A stretch of DNA of 64,000 bases from Lunularia cruciata (taxonomy: Eukaryota > Streptophyta > Marchantiopsida > Lunulariales > Lunulariaceae). Made by a program: the position numbers and the translations under genes. This document shows positions 44,375 through 55,830 of the stretch, in pieces. The stretch is from contig OX419761.1 of assembly GCA_948567375.1 (NCBI GenBank), positions 23,846,243 to 23,910,242 of the forward strand. Direction: 5' to 3'. The notes beneath the pieces were generated by a model. It made no database searches. It was not told the DNA's origin and saw nothing but the letters and a program-made list of their open reading frames with translations. How positions within the stretch are numbered: position 1 is the first letter of the stretch; the number at the start of each line of letters is the position of its first letter.

Positions 44375-45463
44375 AAGTCTACTGGCAGCACGCTGAGTGA
44401 TTCCTATCTCAAAAATCACAGGCTGCAAGCCCGGCTCTCCCAAAAGACTGAAGCCACAGAGACCATAATATGAGTGCAAAAGATCGGGTACACCTTCTTG
44501 GGGGAACTTGGAGAAGCCACCCCACTTGCTCTGGGCGGAAACCAAAAACCTTCGAAGTTCATCTTGATTACAAAGATGTTCAATACCAAACATTCTGAGA
44601 GAACCACCGAGCCAAAAGGCATAACATGTATCTGCAGGCTTGTTAATTCGGCCTTGAAATCCACCACTTTGGGACTGTCTATTAATGCACCAGTTCTTCA
44701 ACAGGTCCAGATCGACCAGGGAACACAACGGTGCTGAAGATGGCCAGCTATGATCATATTTTGTGATGAGCAGCAATGCAGCTGACGCACAGTAGGTCGC
44801 TCCACCATGAGCCTCGAAGCTTGGCGACAAAGAAAAACCGCCATCATAAGACTGACTCCGAACAATAAAATCCACTGCTTTCTTCCGATCTATACCACTC
44901 CAATCATCAAGCAATGTAGAAATGGCAACAGCACAGAAAATAAAGCGCACATCGCTTATCCTGTCTCTCTGAGTCGGAGAAAAGCTTCCGTCTGGTTGCT
45001 GGAGTTCCCGCATCGAGTTCACCACGGCTTCTTTATGAACCCTTGACAAGTCATCCCCCAAAATGGTGAGGATAGCCAAAGCCGAGTATGTCATAGCCAG
45101 GTGGCCTCCATCTTGGAGCCTTGGATGAGCTCCTTGGGGACTAAATTTTATCCCAATAGAAGGTGAGCCCCGGAAACCATACGTTGTATCCGTACGATTT
45201 AAGTTGGAAGAATCATCATTGACATCGAGATTATTATTACCAACTCCAGAAGGTGGCAGCACCTGTAGTCCATATACCCAATTTGTGGTTTCTTCCACAT
45301 CGACGTGATCCAGAGAATCAAGAATGTCCAGAGCAGAGATGACAAAATACGCGAATGTCAAACGATTGCATTCCTCATTTTCGTAAGCCCCCGGGAGTTC
45401 TCGCAGCATCCAATTGAAGTATTGCTCGTGCAAGTCGCGTTTGAATGTCTCCTCATCTGCCAT
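44345..45463 (-). CDS. GGB: Protein geranylgeranyltransferase type I, beta subunit
   Basis: 372 residues in one uninterrupted exon, near the usual length (Arabidopsis GGB about 375). With the shared alpha subunit it adds geranylgeranyl to Cys of CaaX proteins ending mostly in Leu, such as ROP GTPases, for membrane targeting. The alpha-alpha barrel repeats carry the family blocks L-Q-Q-P-D-G-S-F, S-Y-D-G-G-F with H-G-G-A-T-Y-C-A (lipid substrate pocket), Q-S-G-G-F-Q-G-R-x-N-K, and S-K-W-G-G-F-S-K-F-P. The three zinc ligands are visible: Asp and Cys in A-D-T-C-Y-A-F-W, and His in D-L-L-H-S-Y-Y-G. The loop N-N-N-L-D-V-N-D-D-S-S-N near residue 80 is an insertion relative to what I recall of angiosperm proteins. 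The ATG at 45,463 is the first in frame, with stops upstream. The single-exon coding region is notable. A farnesyltransferase beta subunit is less likely because it is longer. Confidence 0.93.
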   Translation of the reverse strand: MADEETFKRDLHEQYFNWMLRELPGAYENEECNRLTFAYFVISALDILDSLDHVDVEETTNWVYGLQVLPPSGVGNNNLDVNDDSSNLNRTDTTYGFRGSPSIGIKFSPQGAHPRLQDGGHLAMTYSALAILTILGDDLSRVHKEAVVNSMRELQQPDGSFSPTQRDRISDVRFIFCAVAISTLLDDWSGIDRKKAVDFIVRSQSYDGGFSLSPSFEAHGGATYCASAALLLITKYDHSWPSSAPLCSLVDLDLLKNWCINRQSQSGGFQGRINKPADTCYAFWLGGSLRMFGIEHLCNQDELRRFLVSAQSKWGGFSKFPQEGVPDLLHSYYGLCGFSLLGEPGLQPVIFEIGITQRAASRLPGFAPRNEE

Positions 45464-45483
45464 CTTGACTCAATCCCTCAAAA

Positions 45484-45555
45484 CTAAACAGCAGCAAAAC
45501 ATGCCATCAGCAACATGGAAAGGCCGAAACGAAGTTCGGTAGAAAAATTACTCAC
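45484..45555 (-). other. Possible intron in the GGB 5' untranslated region
   Basis: On the minus strand a strong donor (GC then GTGAGTAAT, ending the exon at 45,556) and an acceptor after TTGCTGCTGTTTAG (exon restarts at 45,483) lie 20 bp upstream of the GGB ATG. A 72-bp 5' intron would mean the gene is not a simple processed copy. Not proven without transcripts. Confidence 0.4.
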
Positions 45556-45556
45556 G

Positions 45557-46013
45557 CATCTGAGGGTCCTTGATTGTTACGAGCACTACGATCTTCCTCC
45601 AAGATTGTGCTCTCCATTGTCGTCCAACGTAGATTCTTATCCATCAGCAGATGAAACAGCTCCATTGCTGAGCGCATGTAATCTGTTTGCACTGGGCATC
45701 TACAGAAGAAATAGGTCGTTAACTAGGGTTTGAGAGCAAATCCACGAGGAGGAAACGCACCAACTTCGGTTCCGCTTCGGCACTCCTGAACTGATTGGCG
45801 GCAGGAGAAGTCTGTAATTCTCCAAGGAGGTCAGTGAGTGAAGCGCAACTTGTTGCGATACAATTGCCGATACCACAGTGAGTCAATCTTGGGGGAACTT
45901 GTGGATGATCAGCATACGCTCCACACGCTAGTGCAAGTTCCCTGGAACTTCCATTGACAAGCAGTTTTGGGTTGAGGTGAAATGTGCTTCTTTTACTGTC
46001 ATAAGTGCTGTGG
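45557..46013. other. GGB upstream region
   Basis: Island-like composition. It holds an uninterrupted minus-strand stretch (45,719-46,024) with no recognised domain, which partly overlaps a LINE tail and is probably chance. The GGB promoter and 5' leader are expected here. Confidence 0.4.
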
Positions 46014-46055
46014 GACCTTCCCATCCTTCGTGTTTTCTATGCGGTCGCCCTTTCT
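46014..46055 (+). repeat. LINE 3' tail fragment
   Basis: GGGACCTTCCCATCCTTCGTG then TATGCGGTCGCCC matches the end of the LINE tail at 42,942-42,985. Only the last 40 bp are present. Confidence 0.7.
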
Positions 46056-46267
46056 TCAAAAGAGGGCTCTGCATCATCCTGGAGAAAACCCTGTTTCGCG
46101 GCATGAAATTGAAGTCGATGTTGTACATTTAAGGCTATAAATGTGAAAGCTCAACCATGGTTACATGAATCTCCATGAACAGGTTGAGCATCTCTTTGAT
46201 GGGGCCGGCTGCAGTGGAATTGATGCCCAGAAGTTTCTGCTTTCCTTCCATAAGCTTCGATAGCCAA

Positions 46268-46415
46268 CTTTGACAGACTCCGTTGGGGTTTAAACCCATT
46301 TTACTTTCTTTTCTCACCCCTGTACGGCTTGATATAAGATTCGATAGCCAACTTTCATAGACTCTATGGGGGCTTAGCCCCAATTTTTTTTTTCGCCCTT
46401 TTTTTTCTCCTTTCT
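46268..46415 (+). repeat. Two LINE 3' tails in tandem
   Basis: The first has GACTCCGTTGGGGTTTAAACCC and CTCACCCCTGTACGGCTTGAT. The second has GACTCTATGGGGGCTTAGCCCC followed by a T-rich CGCCC stretch. Each is preceded by CGATAGCCAACTTT. The hairpin in the first copy has changed bases but stays self-complementary. Confidence 0.75.
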
Positions 46416-47329
46416 CGCCCACGTGGAAATTGCCAGCTCGGGATTGCGTTCTCTTTCTTCGAGTCCTCAGCTCGGAATGCGTTTTGCCATGTATGTGGCG
46501 CCTTCTTCGACTTGGAAATGGTCACCTCGTAATTTTATTTTCTTCCGTTTAGTAATCTTCGTCTTTATTATGTTTATTCTCTTTATGAGTTATCCTTGTC
46601 ATATGTCAAGTTCTTTCTCCGATTCACTAAGGTCTCTACACTGTTCTTTTATTTTAAATTATTTTTTTAGTCAAACTTAGAGGGTTTTGATGTCATCAAA
46701 TTTTTTCCATTATTTGCTCAAACCTTTACCATGATTGTTTTGTTCCTGCATAGTTTAAGTAAGAAAATCCATTTAGTTAAAACAAGTGATATATTTGATA
46801 CTCCTTACTTGGCAAAGCTTTATAAGATATGCTACAACTAACCTTAATTAGCTATAAATAACTCAAAACTACCTAGAAACAGATTTCATAAATCAATGAT
46901 CCAAAAATCTATTGTTCAAAATAGAAATGTAGCATATTAATAAAAGTACCATTTGATATATCTACCCAGAAGAAGAAGAATTTTTTTTAAGACTACTGAT
47001 AAATCATAAATGAAGTATAATATTTGAGAAAATATACATTATCTTAGTCACATTATATAATAAGAATATAATGTAAAGTTTCTTTTAGTCCTCAATCTTG
47101 AATCTTAAAACCTAAACTTAAAGACTAATATATGAAATGTAACATGAAGCAAAGAATTCAAATAGGTCAAATTAATTGAATAGAGAATAAAAGAATTTTT
47201 TTTAAAAATAATTACTAAAAATAAAATGAAAACATCATTATCCTAAAAATATCATTGAAATTCAAAATGTTTATTTCTAATATTATATATCAAAATGATT
47301 ATCACTTGACTTAGAAAAAGAGCAGGATT
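46416..47329. other. Right boundary of the gene island, then AT-rich DNA
   Basis: CG dinucleotides fall off sharply after about 46,650. No gene or repeat was recognised to 47,330. Confidence 0.5.
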
Positions 47330-48433
47330 ATAGCACAAGAATGGGGACCATACAAACACTTATTAATTTGTAACAACTTGATAAACACAAAATTACAAGA
47401 TTTTGATCTATATCAAGTTATTCCCATGAAGATATGGCTTAGGATTGTGAAATGTAAGGAAATGTCATATTTTAGTCCATCATTCTTACATCTTTAATCT
47501 CTTGGATAGAAACCACACCCAGAAGAGAGCAAAGTCACCAAGAAAGTGCTATGCAAAAGAAAACAATTAAGAATCACTATCACACAAAATGTTCATCACA
47601 AAATTTGAGAGTGAGATATTAATCCAGAGGTGTCAAATTCCTTTTGAAGATTCTCCCAAAGTTTACATTTGATCTCATTCTGAAGGTGCAAGCACTCCAA
47701 AGAACCCTACAAAACCTCCTTGCAAAGATCAATTCTATCCTCCCTATTTGGAAGGCATCATCTTTGAGTTAGTTAGATTTCACTACAAGGATTGAATCAA
47801 TCAAGAAGGTATGCAATCTCACATCAACCCTATAAAACTGAATCATCCCATCAAAGGTATTGATATTGCCATTGAGAAATCAACCAAGGATCAAACAAAC
47901 AAGGAAGAGATGCTATCTCAATCCAAAGACTAGATAATTGCAATGGGAGTCAGAGAGATGACAAAGAGGAATGCTCTTTCACTTATTCACCTTGTGGAAA
48001 CTACACACTTAGCACTTAAGGTTTGCAAGCTTATCTAGTTGAGTGACTTGAGGGTTACAAAAACTACCAAAACTGATCTAATGCTAAAGACCTAAGACAT
48101 GTAAAAAAGTAATTAGTAATTGTCATTAATACTTATCTACTCTAATGGGATAATGGGTGTAGCTTCTTGTTCAACTTGGTCTTTTGGTTCAAGATCATCC
48201 ACCACTACATCAAACCAATGCAAAACCTTAAGCAATGTAAACCTCAATTCTCCTTAAGTTCTACAAATTTCCTTTCTAATCTAACAAGAAATCTATCACT
48301 AATCTTCTTAATGCTCCTACATCTAATTTTTGTTGAAGCCTTGTGCTTATGATTTTCTATTCTCAAATTTTATTCTTCATTATTTATAACTCTATATATT
48401 ATAGATTCTTGTAGCACATGCATCATGGCAATG

Positions 48434-49170
48434 TGTTATACTCCGAGGAAAAGAGAAAGAGAAAACACAGATTTCACACTCAATCATACGATGCCCCAAA
48501 GGAGCATCTTCTCTTTATTATATAGACAAAGAGGATCTACTCCAAGGAAGCTCCACCATAGGATTAGGCACATAGATAGATGACATGTCCGCAAGCTCCA
48601 CCCTTGGATTACTTACTTGGATGGGTGACATGTCATCCTGCTCATATCTGATTGGTCAAACAAGCTTTGATTGGAGGGAATCTTTTAGGGAATCTTCTTG
48701 TAGGAGTCTCAGAATCACATGGGTGAGGTACTGTTGGAAAGCTCTTGACAAGACAAAGCAAGAGGGAGGGAAAGGATAACCTTGCATCAGTTGGGTGGAG
48801 AATTTGCATATTTTTGGGGCCTAATTCATCCGTTTTAGGCCTCCAAAATTGCCTTCAAAGATTTCAAGCATATTTTGGTTCCTACTCTATTGGTAGAAGT
48901 CCCCTTTTGGTGATACCTCTTTCTGATCTATTTATTCCATCATGTGTAACATCTTCTAGATGTTTTTGAACCAATTCTCAACTTTAAATCATTTGTCTAG
49001 CTATTGGTTCTAAGGTTTTCATATCTATTTTGATTTTTACCCTATTAGTAGAAGTACTCTTTTGGTGATACTTCTATTTGATCTATTTTTTCCATCATGT
49101 ATAACATCATTCCGAATGTTACCAAACCAAATTTCACATCAAGATCATATGGCTAGCTCTTGGTATTACA
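48434..49170 (-). repeat. Solo LTR of family Y with CAATG target duplication
   Basis: 737 bp from TGTTATACTCCGAGG to CTTGGTATTACA. CAATG lies directly before (48,429-48,433) and after (49,171-49,175), a perfect 5-bp duplication. It aligns along its length with 60,921-61,656. Confidence 0.92.
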
Positions 49171-50328
49171 CAATGCAAACACATAACATATTTTTCTTAT
49201 CTTTATTTTGTCATTTACAATTAGCTACAATTGACTTCCCTGACTAGTTTTTATGGCAAGCTCCTTTCTTTCTCCTTTCTTGAACCTTCAATAAGCTTCT
49301 AAGTAATCACTTGTCCTTGCTTCCATTCTTGCAACTCATGGCTCATGTGTTCAAATCTTCCGTCAATTGCACTTTTGCCTTTTGATTTGCCATGATCTCC
49401 TTCTACTATTCTTATAGTCAACATTCATCTCCATCCTATATGCAAAGAAAGATGCTTTGTATTGGTTCTTCCTCTCCTTCATAAGATGGTACTCCAAAGT
49501 CTCTTCTTCCAATGAAGAGACTTGTATCATTTCTTGAGCTATTGACATGTGTAATATAGATGTAGTATCTTCCAACTCATTAATCTTATTCTACTTTGCT
49601 GTTAAAATCTTTGTCTTCTCAAGAATGTTGGCCTTTAGCACTTTGACATCTTCTTTCAATGCAATTCCTTGCTCCCCCTATGCTTGTTCTTCCTTCCGCA
49701 TGCAAAGAATCTTGGATCTATATGATTTGATCAACAAACTTTGGCACTCCATCCAATAGTGCAATCTCCACACCATTGAGGCTTAATCACAAACTTTAGG
49801 GTATACTTTCTTATACATAAAAGAAGATATTTGTCCAATTTGTGCATGAGAAGAGCTAACAAGTTAGTGAGAAAATTATAGCTAGGCTTACCATCATCAA
49901 CCAAATGCTCAATTGTGAATATAGAAAGGTCCAGACTCTTGGTTATGGCAGTCAATGGTTCTTTGTCCCTTGCTTGTTTTCTTTCTCTTGATGGGATGGG
50001 AAGATCTTTTGATTGGTCTTCTACCTCCATCACCAATATTTTATCTTCCAAGTGTTCTTTGTTTCCCTCCTTCTCTTCTAGCTCGGTCTCAAAAATTTCT
50101 TCAAGTCCTTCCTCTTTTGAAACATCTTCTTCTTGTGAAGCTTAAGGCTCTTCCTTGTCCTCACCTTTGTTGTCCAACTCCATAATATTTATGTTTTGCT
50201 TCTTTGACAAACTCACCAATGTCTTCTTGGATGAGGTCTTGATTGGTCAAGGTCTCTTCATGTAGGCTTGATTGAAGGTGTGAATTCTTCTTTACAAGTA
50301 AACAAAGCATCTGCTTATTGCATTTTTT

Positions 50329-50506
50329 GCAAAGATGAGGTAGAAGAAGAAACTAAAATATCACTTGAAGTTGTTCTCACACAAATTTCTCTTGATGCCA
50401 ATCTACTTGTATACTTTGCAAAGATGAGGTAGAAGAAGAAGCTGAAATATCACTTGAATTTGTCCTCACACAAATTTCTCTTGATGCCAATCTACTTGCA
50501 TACTTG
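50329..50506. repeat. 89-bp tandem duplication in W2
   Basis: GCAAAGATGAGGTAGAAGAA starts at 50,329 and again at 50,418. The copies share CACACAAATTTCTCTTGATG and CCAATCTACTTG. The period of 89 breaks any reading frame through it. Confidence 0.9.
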
Positions 50507-50628
50507 ATCTTTGAAGCCATTGGGCCCAAGACACTCTCCCAATTCCTTAATAAGAATACCAAATTAATTTGACAACCTAATGTGGATGTACTAATTGTAT
50601 AATTGGTAAGAGTAGATTCTTCCTATAA

Positions 50629-51042
50629 TGTAATAATATAGAGTTTAGCGATAAAGTTAGTAGGGCTAATGAAATAACAAATAAGACAAATTAGCCTAGA
50701 ATATTCCAAAAGTATCTAAGAAGCTTCTTGGGAAGCTTCCCGGCTAGCTTAGCTTGCATCTCAAGTAAGTAGCTTCTAGAAGGAAGCTTCTAGAAGCTTC
50801 CAACTAGCTTAGCTTGCATGCTAAGTAGACGGCTCCTAGAAGGAAGCTTCTTGGTTAACTTGGCTTGCACTCTAAGAAAGCGGTTCAAGGAAGCTTCTTG
50901 AGAAACTTCTCAAGGGCCTTGTATGCTACCTATAAATACCAAAGCCAAAGCTCATGCTAGGCATTTGGAGTTTTCTCTTATTCCAACATCCCAATGTGAG
51001 CTTCCATTCTCCTATTTCTCTCCTTGATCTTGGTCTTTTACA
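50629..51042 (+). repeat. 5' LTR of Z
   Basis: It starts TGTAATAATATAGAGTTTAG and ends GGTCTTTTACA, with 5-bp inverted ends TGTAA/TTACA. The TATAAATACCAAAGCC block near 50,930 is the probable promoter. Confidence 0.88.
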
Positions 51043-51058
51043 TTAATATCAAAGTACG
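51043..51058 (+). other. Decayed primer-binding site of Z
   Basis: TTAATATCAAAGTACG follows the 5' LTR directly. It can be read as the initiator tRNA-Met site with three G-to-A changes and one C-to-T change. Confidence 0.6.
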
Positions 51059-51429
51059 AATAGGATGGATGGAATTTATGGACCACCAAATCCACTTCTA
51101 CCAAAATATTAGGATTTTCATGTCTAGATATTACCCAAGCATACACAATTCATCACCTCGTGCTTTGGGTAGGAGTTTTTGCATATGATCACCTTGTCTG
51201 AGGAACCCTTGATACTTCCGGTTGTAACTTATGGAGAACGGTGGATGTGCTACATCTATGTGGTAATCAATTAGATAAATTGGGAGTAGTGGGATAGAGT
51301 AGTTGCTATGGCAGCAATATTGAACATTATCCTTGCAATGCAACAACAAATCAAGCACCTTACTTGATTGTTGGATGAACAAGACCAACAACAATGAGAA
51401 CATATAAAGAGGGTGCCAATTCGAGATGG

Positions 51430-52270
51430 AGAAGATCACATTCGATTTTCAAAACTCAAGGTGTTTGAAGGCAAGAATCTTTTGGGCACAATGGAGAATT
51501 TTGTGTTTGACTACAAATGTTACTTTGAAGCCACCAATCTTCAAGTTGAATGGAAATAGATTCTCTTGGCTTCTAGCCAATTGGATCGTGTGGTAAAACT
51601 TTGGTGGCGATTCCAAGTGGAGGGAGCTGAATGATAGATTGTTGCACCAATTTTGATATGGGAAAAATTCAAGGATGCAATACTTGGTCAATTTCAAACT
51701 ATAAATGCCACTTGAGCCGCATGAGATGAATTGGCAAAGTTGAAATAGATTGGCTCAGTAAGGAGTTACATCATACAATTTTATAACATCATCATGCAAA
51801 TTCCAGATATACAAGAAGGTGAAGTTCTAAATTGATTTGTGCGGAGATTGAAGTCATGAACCAAATTGGAGGTGACCATGATTTGTGTGGAGATTGAAGT
51901 CATGAACCAAATTAGAGGTGACCATGCGTGAACCACAAAAAGTAGAAGAAGCCATGCAATTGGTTGAGCACTTTGATTCCTTGGTTGTGAGAACTTGGTC
52001 TTGACGTTGACCTACACAAAGCTTACCAATACACTATGCATGGGTGGAAGAACCAACACCAATAGAGATTGATGCTATCCAACAAAGACCACTTGGTACA
52101 ACATATAGAGAAAGATTGCAACAAAATGAAGGTTGTTTTTATTGTCGCTAAGTTGGACATTGCATTATTGAATGTCCACCTAGAAATGAGTGACCTTGAG
52201 AAGTTGCCTAGATGGCGTTTGTGGAACAAAATGATCAAGGAAACAAGGAATCCCAATAGGAGATTTTGAG
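51430..52270 (+). pseudogene. Z gag remnant
   Basis: K-V-F-E-G-K-N-L-L-G-T-M-E-N-F (about 51,460-51,505) is the capsid-like start. A CCHC knuckle C-F-Y-C-R-stop-V-G-H-C-I-I-E-C lies at about 52,130-52,171, with one stop inside. A 46-bp tandem duplication at 51,834-51,925 shifts the frame. Confidence 0.7.
51834..51925 (+). repeat. 46-bp tandem duplication in Z gag
   Basis: GATTTGTGCGGAGATTGAAG at 51,834 recurs with one change at 51,880, and both copies end GAGGTGACCAT. Confidence 0.95.
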
Positions 52271-52345
52271 CCGCCTATTGGGAGCTTGATTAGTTCCAAT
52301 GGGATTGAAAGCTTGACTTATGCAAGTTTGCTTCACTTGTAAGGT

Positions 52346-52642
52346 ATGATATCTAATCAGGGTTGTAGGATATTGGTTGATTCTGGAAGTTCAAAGAATT
52401 ACATGTCTATGCAAGTAGTAAAGGAATTGGGTATTCCTATCAAACCAATGATTGGAAGTATATTGATGATAACGGATGGTAGAAAGGGTCTTGCATTTTG
52501 TACCTCACATCGTGTTACTTTTAAGATTAGGAAGGAGTATTTGGAGTGTATGAGGTTTGTAGTGACACATCTACACTATGATGTCATTTTAGGACTACCT
52601 TGGCTTGAACGTCACAAGGTTCAATGTGATTGGACCCAATGA
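52346..52642 (+). pseudogene. Z aspartic protease
   Basis: A 98-codon open piece with R-I-L-V-D-S-G-S-S-K-N-Y (active-site Asp in D-S-G-S) and Y-D-V-I-L-G-L-P-W-L, the closing strand of Ty3 proteases. The domain itself looks intact, but it is not joined to an open gag or polymerase. Confidence 0.85.
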
Positions 52643-52974
52643 AAAATTCAAGTACAACACCAAGGTAGGAATTTCCAATTAGGTTGTCTGGCACCTCTAA
52701 GTAAGACACCAAAGAATAGTCAGTCCTAGGATGGAAAGTTTTTTGAGAAGGTAGCCATAGAGCATGCCTTGAAGAGAGAAGACCCCAAAATGGGAAGTTT
52801 GCCAAGAAGGCAACCATGGAGCAAGCTTTGAAGAGAGATGAGTCTCTAGATGGGAAGTTTGTTAGTGAAGCAACCATAAAGCAAGCTTTGGAGGAAGATA
52901 AATCTGTTTTTGCGGTGTGGATCAAGCTGATTACACAAGGATAATCCGAGGAGAGCCTCCAGCCTCATCAAGCA

Positions 52975-54300
52975 ATGGTTGATCAGATAGTTCAAGAGTT
53001 TGCGGACGTGTTTTTGGATGATTTGCAAAAGAGATTACCCCCCGATTGTAGTATTCTCTTCAAGATTGAGTTATTGCCAAGGAGTACTCCAATGAGTAGA
53101 CCAATCTATTGGCTCTCACCAAAGGAGTTGGAGGAGTTGCAAACAACACTTATGGAGTTGTTGGAGGACTTCATACGACATAGTACCTCTCCTTGGAGAG
53201 CATCGGTACTATTCATTCCAAAGAAGGATAAAGGACTTCATTTTTGTATTGATTATCATGGGCTCAATAAGCAAACAATGAAGAATGCATATCCCTTGCC
53301 TCGGATTGATGACTTGCTTGATCAATTGAGTGGAGCACCATAATTTTCCAAGCTAGATCTTCACAATGGCTATTGGAAAATCCCCATTGATAAGAAGGAT
53401 GTGCAAAAGATGGCCTTTTGCACAAGGTATGGGTATTTTGAGTAGAAAGTTCTACCTTTTGGACTCACTAATGCTCCACCAGTCTTCATGGATCAGATGC
53501 ATCGGGTGTTGGATGGACTATTGGATTGGTACGTTTTGGTGTTCTTGGATGATATCTTAATCTATAGCAAGACAGAGGCAAAACACATGAATTGCGTGTG
53601 AGAAGTCCTAAGACGACTATAATGGAAATTTTATTGCAAGAAGTCAAAGTGTGCCTTTTGGCAAAAGGAAGTTACTTTCTTGGGGCACAAGATCTCATCA
53701 AAGGGGATCAAGATGGAAGAGGAGAAAATCAAGGCCATTATTGATTGGCCTACTCCAAAGGATGCTATAAAAGTATGGCCATTTACTGGATTGGCCAGTT
53801 TTTACCAACGGTTCATCTATTATTATGCTCATGTGGCTGCACCATTGATTGATCTCTTGGGGAAGGACTTGAGCTTCCAGTGGGCCACCAAGCTCAAAGA
53901 AGCATTATAGAAGTTGAAACATATGGTGTCTTCAAGGCCCATTCTTCAATCTTATGATCCTCAACTACCATGTGTGGTTGATTTTGATGCTTCTGACTTT
54001 GCAATTGGAGCCGTATTGCAATAGGAATTTGTAGATGGACTACATCCCATTGCCTTTGTGTCTTGCTGACTCAATATGGCTGAAAGAAACTACTCTACTC
54101 AAGATCTAGAACAACTTGCAATGGTATATGCCACCAAGGTATGGAGGCATTACTTCTTGGGAAAACAAGTGATCATGTGAATTGATCATAAACCATTGTT
54201 GTAGACCTTACACTTGGAACACATTTTTTGACATCAAACATGAGTACAAACCAGGTCGGTTCCACATCATCCCTGATGCTTCATCAAAATGACTTGATTT
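52975..54300 (+). pseudogene. Z reverse transcriptase and RNase H
   Basis: The open piece 52,975-53,343 has [15 protein letters not shown] and [12 protein letters not shown]. After a stop come [19 protein letters not shown] and the active site [10 protein letters not shown] (about 53,537-53,566). The linker W-P-T-P-K-D and RNase H D-A-S-D-F-A-I-G-A-V (about 53,986-54,020) follow. Stops interrupt between blocks. Confidence 0.88.
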
Positions 54301-55520
54301 GAAGTCTCTTCCTCTCATCACAGTGGCAATTACAACAATGTCAATTGAATCCAAGGTCCAAAACAAGTTTCAGTCAGCTCTACAACAAGATCCCTTCTTC
54401 CAAATGGCACATGGTCACCTTATAGCATGCGACAAGGAGTACAACACCTTCTCCATCAAGGAGGGCTTTTTATTCCATGAGGACCAGATCTAAGTTCTAG
54501 CCAAAGGTGATCTTTGACTTGTGCGCCTTCAAGTAGCCCATGATTTACTCATAATTGGTCACATGGGTGTGGAAAAGACCTTGGGTACCCTCCAACACCA
54601 ATGGTGGTGGCCCTACATGATGCAAGATGTTTGAGAATTTGTCTGATTGTGTGAGAGCTGCCAATGCAACAAGGCCAACAACTAGAAGCAAAGTGGACTC
54701 CTTCAACCACTTTCCATTCCATTTGCTTGATTGGAGCATTTGAGCTTGGATCTCATCACATCCTTGTCCAAGACAAAGCAAGGACACACATCAATCGTGG
54801 TATTTGTGGATAAGCTTAGTAAGCAAATCCACTTGGCACCAACCTATGATACCATGGATGCTCCAACCTTAGTGCAAATCTACTTCAACAATATCTTCAA
54901 GCATCATGGGATGCCACGTGCACTCATCTCTAATCATGATCCTCAACTTATCGGGAAGTTTTGGCAAGCACTCTTCTAGATACTCGGCACCAAGCTTACT
55001 TTGTCCATAGCCTATCATTCTCAAATTGATAGACAAACCAAATGTGCAAATTGTATATTGGAAGATATACTATGTGCCTTTGTCAATGTCTACCATACTA
55101 ATTAGGTGAATATCTTGCAATTGTAGAATTTGCCTACAACAATTCCAAATAAGAAAGCACCGGATTTTATTCTTTCTTTCTCAATTTTGGCCAAGATCTG
55201 CTTGTTCCACATTCTCTTCTTGCTTCCACTCCATCTCAAGTTCCTCATACTTCAACATTCTTGACTACTATACCCCAATCTCTCCAACAAGCCATATCTC
55301 ACCTCCTTGTTGCTCAAAACCGTCAAAAACAATATGCAAACCACCATCGTCGTGATCTCACCTTTGAAGTTAGTGATAAAGCCATGTTATCCTCCAGTAA
55401 CCTCCCTCTCTCCCTTGATACACAAGTTCATAAACTTACCCCTAATTAGATAGGACCCTTTGATGTCACCCAAATTGTCTCTCCTATTGCTTATTGACTT
55501 GCCTTGCCTTGTCATATGCA
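54300..55520 (+). pseudogene. Z integrase
   Basis: The zinc domain begins G-H-M-G-V-E-K-T-L-G (about 54,559-54,588), with C-E-S-C-Q-C-N-K at 54,654. The core has L-S-L-D-L-I-T-S-L (first Asp), F-K-H-H-G-M-P-R-A-L-I-S-N-H-D (second Asp region, altered) and Q-I-D-R-Q-T-K-C-A-N, where the catalytic Glu of D-G-Q-T-E reads Lys. It is followed by a long frame-shifted C-terminus. Confidence 0.8.
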
Positions 55521-55619
55521 TATCCATCATGTCTTTCATGTTTCCAAGTTGAAACCTTTTATTCCTAACCCCTCTTCCTTTTCCTCTTCATTCCAACCTC
55601 CTCCTCCTCCTGTCCCTAT

Positions 55620-55790
55620 AAAATGATCATGAGGAGTACGAAGTTGATTGTATCCTTGCACGTCGCCATATTCAACAAGGACGTCACTAACATACAGAGT
55701 ACAAGGTCTTTTGGAAAGGGCGTCCCCTTCATGATGCCACATGGGAACCTCTTTCTCACCTCTAGAATGCATAGACGGCCATCCAAGAGT
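55620..55790 (+). pseudogene. Z chromodomain
   Basis: E-Y-E-V-D-C-I-L-A-R-R (about 55,635-55,667), one stop, then Y-K-V-F-W-K-G-R-P-L-H-D-A-T-W-E-P (about 55,700-55,750). The W-K-G and A-T-W-E-P core is the chromodomain signature. In chromoviruses it steers integration to heterochromatin. Confidence 0.85.
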
Positions 55791-55830
55791 TTGAAGCTCC
55801 ACTGGCAACAAGGACATCACCAACTAGCGG

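Larger units (their letters stand above)
47330..50600 (-). mobile_element. Family W repeat, copy 2, interrupted by a solo LTR
   Basis: The block GATAGAAACCACACCCAGAAG near 47,500 matches one near 62,268 in W3, both followed by an AGAGAG stretch. Minus-strand coding remains start near 50,560 with N-W-E-S-V-L-G-P-M-A-S, shared with W1. An acidic segment (about 50,000-50,150) and Lys/Glu-rich coil-like pieces (49,363-49,575 and 48,170-48,360) follow. The solo LTR at 48,434-49,170 splits it cleanly. Element class unknown. Confidence 0.45.

Noticed and set aside
45719..46024. Minus-strand 101-codon open stretch upstream of GGB
   Set aside because: No domain was recognised and it runs into a LINE tail, so it is probably chance in GC-richer DNA.
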